Below are positions 31,484 to 38,935 of a stretch of 57,578 bases of DNA, piece after piece. The notes below the pieces were generated by a model that had not been told where the DNA came from, did not search any database, and saw only the letters and a program-made list of their open reading frames with translations. Both the position numbers and the translations under genes were made by a program. This DNA comes from an uncultured Christensenella sp. GTDB taxonomy: Bacteria; Bacillota; Clostridia; Christensenellales; UBA3700. Each line of letters opens with the position of its first letter. Position 1 is the first letter of the stretch. Where the stretch lies: contig CAJTVJ010000010.1 in the NCBI GenBank assembly GCA_910579785.1, positions 1-57,578 of the forward strand, in the 5' to 3' direction.

Positions 31484-32851
31484 ATGCAAAGGGAAGAAAT
31501 AGTATCTTGTATAAAAAGACAGCGAAAAAACGTGCCGTTTTTTGATCCCAAGAAGAGGATAGCCGCGTTGAAAAAATTACGCGCCAATATATTGCTTTTG
31601 CAAAAGGATATATTTGCCGCGCTCAAAGCCGACCTCAACAAGAGCGAGGTTGAGGCTTATACTTGCGAGGTCGGCATGGTGCTTTGCGAAATCAACTATA
31701 TGTTAAAGCATATCAAGAAGTTTTCGCGTCCGAAGAGCGTCAGAAATTCGTTTTTTCAATTCCCGTCAAAGGGGAGAATAATTCCATGTCCATACGGCAG
31801 CGTGCTTGTCATGAGCCCGTGGAACTATCCTTTTATGCTGTCAGTCGAGCCTTTGGTCGACGCAGTGGCGGCGGGCAACAGCGTAGTGCTTAAACCCAGC
31901 AGATATTCGCACAACACGTCGCTTGTGCTTGAAAGGCTTGTTGCAATGACTTTTGAAAAGGACGAAGTCATGACCGTCAGCGGCGGCAGAGAAGAGAATG
32001 CGTTTTTGCTTGAACAGGATTTTGATTATATCTTCTATACGGGAAGCACAGCCGTAGGTAAGATAGTAATGCAGAAAGCTGCGGAGAAGTTTACTCCAAT
32101 CACTTTGGAGATGGGTGGCAAAAGCCCGTGTATCGTCGACAGCTCCGCCAATATTGCCTTGGCGGCAAAGCGCATAGCATTCGGCAAATTTCTCAACTCC
32201 GGACAGACTTGTGTGTCGCCTGATTTTATTTACTGCGACAAATCTGTCAAGCAGCAGCTTGTTGAGGAATTGAAAAAACAGATAACTTTGCAATACACAG
32301 ACAATGCTTTGACCAACGAAAATTATCCCAAGATAATCGGGCAAAAACAGTTTGACAAAATCAAAACTTATATAGACGGCGGCAAGGTCATATTTGGCGG
32401 AGAGTATGACGAAAAGACGTTGAAGATACAGCCGACGTTGCTAGATTCTGATTTTGACTGCGCGGAGATGCAATGCGAAATGTTCGGACCCGTACTGCCT
32501 ATCGTCACTTATGAGAGTCTGGACGCGGCGATAGAGAAGATAAACTGTATGTCGACTCCGCTTGCGCTGTATCTATTCTCACAGTCAAAGGAAAATCAAG
32601 AAAAAGTCACTCGCTATTGCAAATACGGCGGAGGCTGTATAAACGATACTATAATGCATATCGCCTCTTCGGAGCTGCCTTTCGGCGGACTTAAACAGAG
32701 CGGTATGGGAGCGTATCACGGCAAATTCGGCTTTGACACCTTCACGCATTACAAGAGCGTATTGGACAAAAAAACTTGGCTTGACATTCCCGTGCGCTAT
32801 CAGCCGTACGACGATAAGAAGTATAGACTTATCAAGCGTTTTATGAAATAA
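31484..32851 (+). CDS. NAD(P)-dependent aldehyde dehydrogenase, class 3-like
   Basis: A 455-residue enzyme oxidising aldehydes to acids. MSPWNYPFMLSVEPLVDAVA and VLKPSRYSHNTS form the cofactor site, FYTGSTAVGK the Rossmann turn, LEMGGKSPCIVD the general-base Glu, and NSGQTCVSPDF the catalytic Cys. The C-terminal GGCINDTIMHIASSELPFGG is typical of the class 3 / fatty-aldehyde (YwdH-like) group. ATG 31484 follows AAAAGGAG by 6 bases. The 210-base gap before it has small hairpins (GCGGT/ACCGC; ATATTCT/AGAGAATAT) but no clear gene. Confidence 0.92.
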   Translation: MQREEIVSCIKRQRKNVPFFDPKKRIAALKKLRANILLLQKDIFAALKADLNKSEVEAYTCEVGMVLCEINYMLKHIKKFSRPKSVRNSFFQFPSKGRIIPCPYGSVLVMSPWNYPFMLSVEPLVDAVAAGNSVVLKPSRYSHNTSLVLERLVAMTFEKDEVMTVSGGREENAFLLEQDFDYIFYTGSTAVGKIVMQKAAEKFTPITLEMGGKSPCIVDSSANIALAAKRIAFGKFLNSGQTCVSPDFIYCDKSVKQQLVEELKKQITLQYTDNALTNENYPKIIGQKQFDKIKTYIDGGKVIFGGEYDEKTLKIQPTLLDSDFDCAEMQCEMFGPVLPIVTYESLDAAIEKINCMSTPLALYLFSQSKENQEKVTRYCKYGGGCINDTIMHIASSELPFGGLKQSGMGAYHGKFGFDTFTHYKSVLDKKTWLDIPVRYQPYDDKKYRLIKRFMK

Positions 32852-32953
32852 GCAAATAGTGATAATGTCGCCCCGACGGTTTGTCAGGGCGATATTTTAT
32901 TTGCCTAAGCCAGTGACATATGGCATAAAAATGTAAAAATAAGGAAAAAATTA

Positions 32954-32983
32954 TTGACAAAAATCCCTTCGTTGTTGTATGAT
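32954..32983 (+). promoter_or_regulatory. copA promoter
   Basis: TTGACA (32954-32959), 18-base spacer, TATGAT (32978-32983), about 45 bases before the ATG. Confidence 0.65.
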
Positions 32984-32991
32984 GTAGAAAA

Positions 32992-33008
32992 CCTAGTAAT
33001 TTACTAGG
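32992..33008. promoter_or_regulatory. Palindromic operator candidate at the copA start site
   Basis: CCTAGTAA-T-TTACTAGG is a perfect 8-bp inverted repeat directly after the -10 box, where a repressor would block RNA polymerase. It does not match the CopY box (TACAnnTGTA). No regulator gene is adjacent. Confidence 0.55.
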
Positions 33009-33026
33009 AATTAAAAGTGAGAGATT

Positions 33027-35612
33027 ATGGAAAAGATAAAATTCAGTATTCACGGAATGACTTGCGTAGTATGTTCAAGCACTTGTCAGAAGTCTATCCA
33101 AAAGCTTGACGGGGTCAAGTCGTGCAACGTCAATTTTGCAAGCGGCGTCGCGCTGGTGGAGTATGACAAAGACAAGGTGACGCCCAAGGATATATACGAC
33201 GCGGTCAACAGGTCGGGCTATAAGGCGGTGCCTGCGCAGAGCCAAGCTCAAAAGGAGAACGTAGGCAAACTTATCGCAATGCTGGTACTGTCATTTTTGC
33301 TGCTCGCGTACGCAATGTTGAGTATGTTGGGCGTCAAATATCCTTCTGCGATTTCTCCCGACGACAACCCGATAGTATTTACTGTCGTTCAGCTGATTCT
33401 CTGCATACCTGTGATAATACTCGGCATGCCGTTCTACGTAAGAGGATTTAAAAATTTATTTAAAGCAAAACCCAATATGGATTCGCTTGTTGCGGTGAGT
33501 ACGACGACGGCTTTTATATACAGCTTTGTCAATTTCATATTGATATGCAATGGCGATCATCACAAGGTGCATGCGCTTTATTTCGAGAGCGTGGCGGTCA
33601 TAATCGCTATTATTTCGCTGGGAAAATTTTTGGAGGGCAAATCGCTCAAAAAGACGGGCGACGCAATACGACAGCTGACAATGCTCACTCCTAAAAAAGC
33701 CACTGTCAAGCGCGGCGGCGAATGGGTGGAGATAGACAGCGCAGACGTCGTCAAAGGCGACGTTGTGCTTGTCAAGGCAGGAGAGAGCTTTTGTTGCGAC
33801 GGAGTTATTTCTGACGGCGAGAGCAGCGTGAATGAAAGTATGCTGACGGGCGAGAGCATGCCTGCGGATAAGACTGTGGGAGACAGGGTGTACGGCGGAA
33901 GCGTCAACGGCAACGGCATACTGCAATTTGTCGCGGACAGCGTGGGCGAAGCGACAAAACTTTCAAAGATAATCGCGTTGGTGGAAGAGGCGCAAAATTC
34001 CAAGGCGCCTATCGCGCGTATCGCCGACAGGGTGTCGGGCGTGTTTGTGCCTGTCGTGATGGGTATCGCTATAATTGCAGGTATAATTTGGTGGATAGCC
34101 AACGGCTTTTCTATGTCGATAAAGATATTCGTAAGCGTACTTGTCATAGCATGCCCGTGCGCTTTGGGACTTGCCACGCCGACGGCGATAATCACAGGCA
34201 TAGGCAGGGGTGCGAAGGGCGGCATACTCTTTAAAAATGCAGAAGGTTTGGAGAGGCTTGGCGGAGTTGATACGATAGTGCTCGATAAGACGGGTACGGT
34301 GACCAAGGGAAGACCGGAGCTTGTCGATAGATATATATTGGGGAATGAAGAAGAAGTGCTTTCTTACGTGAGAGCCGTCGAGAGCGTCAGCGAGCATCCC
34401 ATAGCCAAGGCTATCACAGACGCGATACCTCCAAGTTCAAAGACGGCAGACGTCAAGGTTCTTTCGGGATATGGTCTCGACGGTATTGTCGACGGCAGGA
34501 GAGTGCTGTGCGGAAATATGGCTCTGCTTACGTCCAACGGCATAGACGTGTCATCCATATCTGCAAAGTCCGACGAATTTTCATCGCACGGCAAGAGCAT
34601 AGTCGCGGTGGCTGTCGACGGCAAGGCGGCGGCGGTGCTGGGTATTGCCGATACCTTAAAAGACGACAGCAAAGAGTGCGTAGAGGAGATGAAGTCGCTG
34701 GGACTTAGGGTGATACTCCTCAGCGGAGATAATAAAAAAGCGGCGGAGTATATTGCAAAAAGCGTGGGCATTGACGAGGTGATAGCCGAGGTATTGCCCG
34801 ATCAAAAGGGCGATGTTATAGACAGACTTATACTTGACGGAGCAAAGGTTGCAATGGTGGGCGACGGTATCAACGACGCGCCTGCGCTTGCCAAAGCCAA
34901 CGTGGGTATTGCGATGGGCGGCGGCAGCGACATTGCTATCGAAAGCGGTCAAGTGGTGATTGTCGGCGGACAGATGGGCGGCGTGGTACGCGCGGTTAAG
35001 TTGGCAAGGGCGACTATGCGCAACATTAAGGAAAATTTGTTTTGGGCGTTTATATACAACGTCATAGGCATACCAATAGCGTGCGGCGTGCTGTATCCAA
35101 TCAACGGATATACCATGAGTCCGATGCTCGGGGGATTGGCGATGAGTCTGTCGTCTGTGTCTGTCGTGGCAAACGCATTGAGATTGAATTTGTTTAAATT
35201 TGATAAAAATGGCAAAAATACCGACAAGGGGACGTGCGCAGACGGCGTATGCGCACTGACGAAAGCCGATAATATTTCAAAAGAGTCAAGCGCTATCGCA
35301 ATGCCTTCAACAGAAGAAAGTCCTTCGGCGCAAGACAATGAAATAGACGTCTCCGCAGGCGAGGAAATAAAAGAAAACAACGTTCGGCAATACGTCGAAC
35401 AAAGGAGAGATATTATGACAATAAACGTAAAAGGTATGATGTGCGCTCATTGCGAGGGCAGAGTTAACAAAGCGGTAGGAGCGATAGACGGCGTATACTT
35501 TGTCAATGCCGACAAGGACAGGGGCGTTGTCGAAGTGGACTTTGACGATAAGAAAGTCGACGTTGAGCAGATTAAAGACGCCATAACAAAGCAGGGTTAC
35601 GAAGTGGAATAA
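33027..35612 (+). CDS. copA: Copper-transporting P1B-type ATPase with C-terminal CopZ fusion
   Basis: 861 residues. An N-terminal heavy-metal domain has GMTCVVC (C13, C16). Eight membrane segments contain the transport motif CPC (376-378), with actuator TGES, phosphorylation DKTGT (D420), SEHP and GDGINDAPAL. After the last helix comes a 70-residue acidic/Ser linker with one Cys pair (TCADGVC), then a second heavy-metal domain (VKGMMCAHCEGRV, C806 and C809) ending at the stop. C-terminal metal domains are rare in this family. The last domain starts with its own ATG behind AAAGGAGA, as in a separate copZ gene. It exports Cu(I) across the cytoplasmic membrane. ATG 33027 follows AGAGA. Confidence 0.94.
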   Translation: MEKIKFSIHGMTCVVCSSTCQKSIQKLDGVKSCNVNFASGVALVEYDKDKVTPKDIYDAVNRSGYKAVPAQSQAQKENVGKLIAMLVLSFLLLAYAMLSMLGVKYPSAISPDDNPIVFTVVQLILCIPVIILGMPFYVRGFKNLFKAKPNMDSLVAVSTTTAFIYSFVNFILICNGDHHKVHALYFESVAVIIAIISLGKFLEGKSLKKTGDAIRQLTMLTPKKATVKRGGEWVEIDSADVVKGDVVLVKAGESFCCDGVISDGESSVNESMLTGESMPADKTVGDRVYGGSVNGNGILQFVADSVGEATKLSKIIALVEEAQNSKAPIARIADRVSGVFVPVVMGIAIIAGIIWWIANGFSMSIKIFVSVLVIACPCALGLATPTAIITGIGRGAKGGILFKNAEGLERLGGVDTIVLDKTGTVTKGRPELVDRYILGNEEEVLSYVRAVESVSEHPIAKAITDAIPPSSKTADVKVLSGYGLDGIVDGRRVLCGNMALLTSNGIDVSSISAKSDEFSSHGKSIVAVAVDGKAAAVLGIADTLKDDSKECVEEMKSLGLRVILLSGDNKKAAEYIAKSVGIDEVIAEVLPDQKGDVIDRLILDGAKVAMVGDGINDAPALAKANVGIAMGGGSDIAIESGQVVIVGGQMGGVVRAVKLARATMRNIKENLFWAFIYNVIGIPIACGVLYPINGYTMSPMLGGLAMSLSSVSVVANALRLNLFKFDKNGKNTDKGTCADGVCALTKADNISKESSAIAMPSTEESPSAQDNEIDVSAGEEIKENNVRQYVEQRRDIMTINVKGMMCAHCEGRVNKAVGAIDGVYFVNADKDRGVVEVDFDDKKVDVEQIKDAITKQGYEVE
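35415..35612 (+). CDS. copZ: Internal in-frame CopZ-like copper chaperone
   Basis: ATG 35415, 7 bases after AAAGGAGA, is in the copA frame and would give a 65-residue free heavy-metal domain: MTINVKGMMCAHCEGRV with the CxxC pair, the beta-alpha-beta-beta-alpha-beta length, and the normal end KQGYEVE. That is exactly the size and sequence type of CopZ. The most likely history is a copA-copZ gene pair whose copA stop codon was lost, leaving both the fusion and the separate chaperone expressed. Expression of the short form is inferred, not shown. Confidence 0.55.
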   Translation: MTINVKGMMCAHCEGRVNKAVGAIDGVYFVNADKDRGVVEVDFDDKKVDVEQIKDAITKQGYEVE

Positions 35613-35640
35613 ATACCTATTGCCATACGCGCCTAGAATG

Positions 35641-35669
35641 TTGACAACATTTACGCTTTGTATTAAAAT
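35641..35669 (+). promoter_or_regulatory. DAHP synthase promoter
   Basis: TTGACA (35641-35646), 17-base spacer, TAAAAT (35664-35669). Confidence 0.6.
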
Positions 35670-35697
35670 GTAGCTATTATACAAAGAGGATAGATAA

Positions 35698-36726
35698 ATG
35701 TTTGAGAAGGTAAAGAAGATAATGAGCGAAGAAGAGGTCAAATCTCTGACGCATCTCTCTGCTCAAAGTCAGAAGATAAAGGATGAAAGAGACCTGACGG
35801 CAAAGAAGATAATATCGGGCGAAGACAAAAGGATGATGTTGATAATAGGTCCGTGTTCGGCAGACAGTCAAGACGCGGTATGCGATTACGTGGCAAGACT
35901 TGCAAAGGTTGCGGATAAGGTCAAAGATAAGATATTTATAATACCCAGGATATACACCAACAAGCCGCGTACCAGGGGCGAGGGCTACAAGGGCATACTT
36001 CACAATCCGGACCCTCATAAGAACGTCACCGACATACTTGCCGGCATAATGGCTATAAGGGATATGCACATAAGGGCGATAAGCGAGAGCGGACTGAGCG
36101 CAGCCGACGAGATGCTGTATCCCGAGAATTATCACTATCTCGACGATTTGCTCTCTTACGTTGCAATAGGCGCAAGGTCGTCGGAAAATCAACAGCACAG
36201 ACTTGTCGCAAGCGGCGTCGACGTGCCGGTAGGCGTGAAAAATCCTATGAACGGCAGCATGAACGTTACGCTCAATTCTATCTACGCCGCGCAGATTCCC
36301 AACGAGTTCAAATACCTCGACTATCAGGTTAAGACTATGGGCAATCCTTACGCTCACGCTATTTTGAGAGGAAGCGTAGACGTATACGGCAACAATCATC
36401 AGAATTATCACTATGAAGACCTTGTGAAATTCGGGGATATGTATAGAGCGCAGGGGCTTAAAAATCCTGCGGTGATAATCGACACCAATCATTCCAACTC
36501 GGGCAAGAATTACATAGAGCAGATAAGAATAGCCAACGAAGTGGTCAACAATATGAGATATAATAGCGATATAAAGGCTCTCGTCAAAGGTATGTTGATA
36601 GAGTCGTATATTGAAGACGGCAATCAAAAGGTCACCGACAACGTCTATGGCAAGTCGGTCACTGACTCCTGCCTTGGATGGGAGAAGAGTGAGAGACTGA
36701 TATACGACATAGCCGATAGATTGTAA
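35698..36726 (+). CDS. 3-deoxy-7-phosphoheptulonate synthase (type I, AroG/F/H-like)
   Basis: A 342-residue enzyme joining phosphoenolpyruvate and erythrose 4-phosphate, the entry to the shikimate pathway. It shows IIGPCSADSQDAV, PRIYTNKPRTRGEGYKGIL, SYVAIGARSSENQQHRL, GVKNPMNGSMNVTLN, ILRGSVDVYGNN and DTNHSNSGKNY, which together cover the substrate and metal sites (Cys in GPC, His in NHSNS). It belongs to the alpha subgroup. No chorismate mutase domain is fused, and no other aromatic pathway gene is nearby. A short leader with AGAGGATAG precedes ATG 35698. Confidence 0.93.
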   Translation: MFEKVKKIMSEEEVKSLTHLSAQSQKIKDERDLTAKKIISGEDKRMMLIIGPCSADSQDAVCDYVARLAKVADKVKDKIFIIPRIYTNKPRTRGEGYKGILHNPDPHKNVTDILAGIMAIRDMHIRAISESGLSAADEMLYPENYHYLDDLLSYVAIGARSSENQQHRLVASGVDVPVGVKNPMNGSMNVTLNSIYAAQIPNEFKYLDYQVKTMGNPYAHAILRGSVDVYGNNHQNYHYEDLVKFGDMYRAQGLKNPAVIIDTNHSNSGKNYIEQIRIANEVVNNMRYNSDIKALVKGMLIESYIEDGNQKVTDNVYGKSVTDSCLGWEKSERLIYDIADRL

Positions 36727-36737
36727 GTTGCATAAAG

Positions 36738-36766
36738 TCAGCCGTTTTTCATTGAAAAGCGGCTGA
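36738..36766. terminator. Hairpin after DAHP synthase
   Basis: TCAGCCG (36738-36744) pairs with CGGCTGA (36760-36766), and TTTTC/GAAAA extends the stem inside. There is no clear T run, so it is a weak or Rho-assisted terminator candidate. Confidence 0.4.
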
Positions 36767-36912
36767 AAACAAATATTTGCGTTTTGAACGGCAAAGGTAG
36801 GATATTCGCCTATATTACATAGATATTATATTTTATTTTATATTATACAAGTAACCTATATCTAATATTATTCATAAATTATAGTATCTGTTTTTGAATG
36901 GAGGCGATTATT

Positions 36913-38814
36913 ATGATCATATTAGACAAGCAGACTACTTTTATTTCGCCTGACGCAAAGATTGCCGAAGACGTCATCATCTATCCCAACAATCATATTA
37001 TAGGCAATACGGTCATAGGCAAGGGCTGTAAGATAATGCCCAACTGCATACTTACCGACAGCGTGATAGGCGCAGGCTGCACCGTCACCGCCAGCGTAAT
37101 GGAAGAGGCTAGGGTAGGCGACACGACTACGGTGGGACCTTACGCATATTTGAGAAAGGGCGCGAGCGTGGGCAGCCATTGCAGGATAGGCGATTTTGTC
37201 GAGATAAAAAATTCGACTATCGGAGACTATACCAAGGCGTCGCATTTGGCGTATATCGGAGACGCTACTGTCGGCAGCCGCTGTAATATCGGGTGCGGAG
37301 TTATATTCGTCAACTATGACGGCAAGACAAAACATAAGACGACGGTCGAGGACGACTGCTTCATTGGGTCCAACTGTAATATCATTGCGCCCGTCGTGTT
37401 GAGAGAGGGCAGCTATATCGCCGCAGGCACGACTGTCACGGAAGAAACTCCCAGCGACAGCTTTGTTATAGGCAGGTCTAGACAAATAATAAAAGGAGCA
37501 AGAAAGAATAGGTACAAGATGAAATTCGGCACGGACGGTATGCGCGGACTTGCATACGAAGAATTGAGCGAGAAAGTAGCCTTTGAAGTAGGCAACTCAT
37601 TGGGACGTATAAAGAAAGACGTCAAAGTGCTTATCGGCAGAGACACCAGAAGCTCGGGCGTCGATTTGTCCGCCGCTTTCATAGAGGGACTTTTGACGGC
37701 AGGCGGCAACGCTATGGACGTGGGGATAATGCCTACGGCAGGCGTGGCGTATCTTGCAAGGTTGCATAAATGCGATTTCGGCATCGTCATAAGCGCGTCG
37801 CACAATCCTGCCAATTACAACGGCATAAAGGTGTTTGACAGCGATGGTCACAAGATAAGCAAGGAGATGGAAAAACTTATCGAGTCGCACCTTGGCAAGG
37901 ACAGCTGCATACGCGAGAAGGGCGAGAGGATAAAGTATAAGCAAGGCGAGAGGGAGTATATTGATTTTCTTGCAGAGAAAGGAGTCGACCTGTCGGGTAT
38001 GAAGATATTGCTTGACTGCTCCAACGGAGCGACGGGCAAGATAGCGCCTCAGGTATTTAGACGGCTCGGAGCGGAAGTAGACGTGGTCAACGACAGCACG
38101 GACGGCAGTCTTATCAACGAAAACTGCGGAGCCGTCAACGCGCATTTGCTAAGCGATAGGGCAAAGCAATACGACGTGACGTTTTCTTTCGACGGCGACG
38201 GCGACAGACTTATCTCGCTTGACGAGACGGGAAATATAGTGGACGGCGACAAGAGCCTTCTTGTGATAGGCAAAAAACTTAAAGAGAGCGGAGAGCTTGT
38301 CGGCAACGTCGTCGTAGGTACCACCATGACCAATATGGGAATAGAAAAGGCGTTTGAAAAGCTTGGTATAGATTTTATCAGAGAGGACGTGGGAGATAAG
38401 TATATTTTGAGAAGGCTTTTGAAGGATGGCGGCGTACTTGGCGGAGAAGGCTCCGGACATACGCTGATACTTGGAGAGAGCACCACGGGCGACGGAGTGC
38501 AGACTGCGGTTGTGCTTGCCAAGATAATGAGGAGCAAAAAGGCAAAACTCTCTAAGCTTGCCAAGGTCGATATATATCCGCAGATAATACAGTCTATTGA
38601 GGTCGCCGACAAGAAGATAATAGAGAAGGAAAATATAATTAAAGAAGTAGAGCTTCAAGCAGCTTCCTTAGAGGGCGAGGGAAGGGTCGTACTCAGGGCG
38701 TCGGGTACGGAAAATAAGGTGAGAGTGATGGCAGAAGGAAAAAATTCAGCTAAAATCCTCTCCATTGTTAAAAGTTTAACAAAATCGATAGAAGATGAGA
38801 ATAAATATATCTAG
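36913..38814 (+). CDS. Fusion: GlmU-type GlcN-1-P acetyltransferase + phosphoglucosamine mutase GlmM
   Basis: 633 residues. Residues 1-200 form a left-handed beta-helix with the GlmU C-terminal signature: GPYAYLRKGASVGSHCRIGD, KASHLAYIGDA (catalytic His 111), FVNYDGKTKHKT and VIGRSRQII. From residue 203 (MKFGTDGMRG) to the end is a complete GlmM: ISASHNPANYNGIKVF (phospho-Ser 296), DGDGDR (427-432), GGEGSGHTLI and RASGTENKVRVM. The uridylyltransferase half of GlmU is absent. One chain could thus turn GlcN-6-P into GlcN-1-P and then GlcNAc-1-P for peptidoglycan precursors. ATG 36913 is 8 bases after GGAGG. The GlmM part keeps an in-frame ATG (37519) behind AGG, so separate GlmM might also be made. 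Confidence 0.9.
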   Translation: MIILDKQTTFISPDAKIAEDVIIYPNNHIIGNTVIGKGCKIMPNCILTDSVIGAGCTVTASVMEEARVGDTTTVGPYAYLRKGASVGSHCRIGDFVEIKNSTIGDYTKASHLAYIGDATVGSRCNIGCGVIFVNYDGKTKHKTTVEDDCFIGSNCNIIAPVVLREGSYIAAGTTVTEETPSDSFVIGRSRQIIKGARKNRYKMKFGTDGMRGLAYEELSEKVAFEVGNSLGRIKKDVKVLIGRDTRSSGVDLSAAFIEGLLTAGGNAMDVGIMPTAGVAYLARLHKCDFGIVISASHNPANYNGIKVFDSDGHKISKEMEKLIESHLGKDSCIREKGERIKYKQGEREYIDFLAEKGVDLSGMKILLDCSNGATGKIAPQVFRRLGAEVDVVNDSTDGSLINENCGAVNAHLLSDRAKQYDVTFSFDGDGDRLISLDETGNIVDGDKSLLVIGKKLKESGELVGNVVVGTTMTNMGIEKAFEKLGIDFIREDVGDKYILRRLLKDGGVLGGEGSGHTLILGESTTGDGVQTAVVLAKIMRSKKAKLSKLAKVDIYPQIIQSIEVADKKIIEKENIIKEVELQAASLEGEGRVVLRASGTENKVRVMAEGKNSAKILSIVKSLTKSIEDENKYI

Positions 38815-38838
38815 TTGAAAATAATTTAATTATCGTTT

Positions 38839-38860
38839 TAATAAAACTTTAATAAAACTT
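38839..38860. repeat. Tandem 11-bp repeat upstream of lipoprotein promoter
   Basis: TAATAAAACTT occurs twice head to tail, 12 bases before the -35 box. It could be a regulator site or chance in A+T-rich DNA. Confidence 0.5.
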
Positions 38861-38871
38861 TCACTTGCATC

Positions 38872-38900
38872 TTGATTCTCAAAATACTATATATTAGAAT
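38872..38900 (+). promoter_or_regulatory. Promoter of the 947-residue lipoprotein
   Basis: TTGATT (38872-38877), 17-base spacer, TAGAAT (38895-38900). Confidence 0.6.
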
Positions 38901-38935
38901 ATAGTTACACAGATTTCATGTGATGGAGGGAATTT

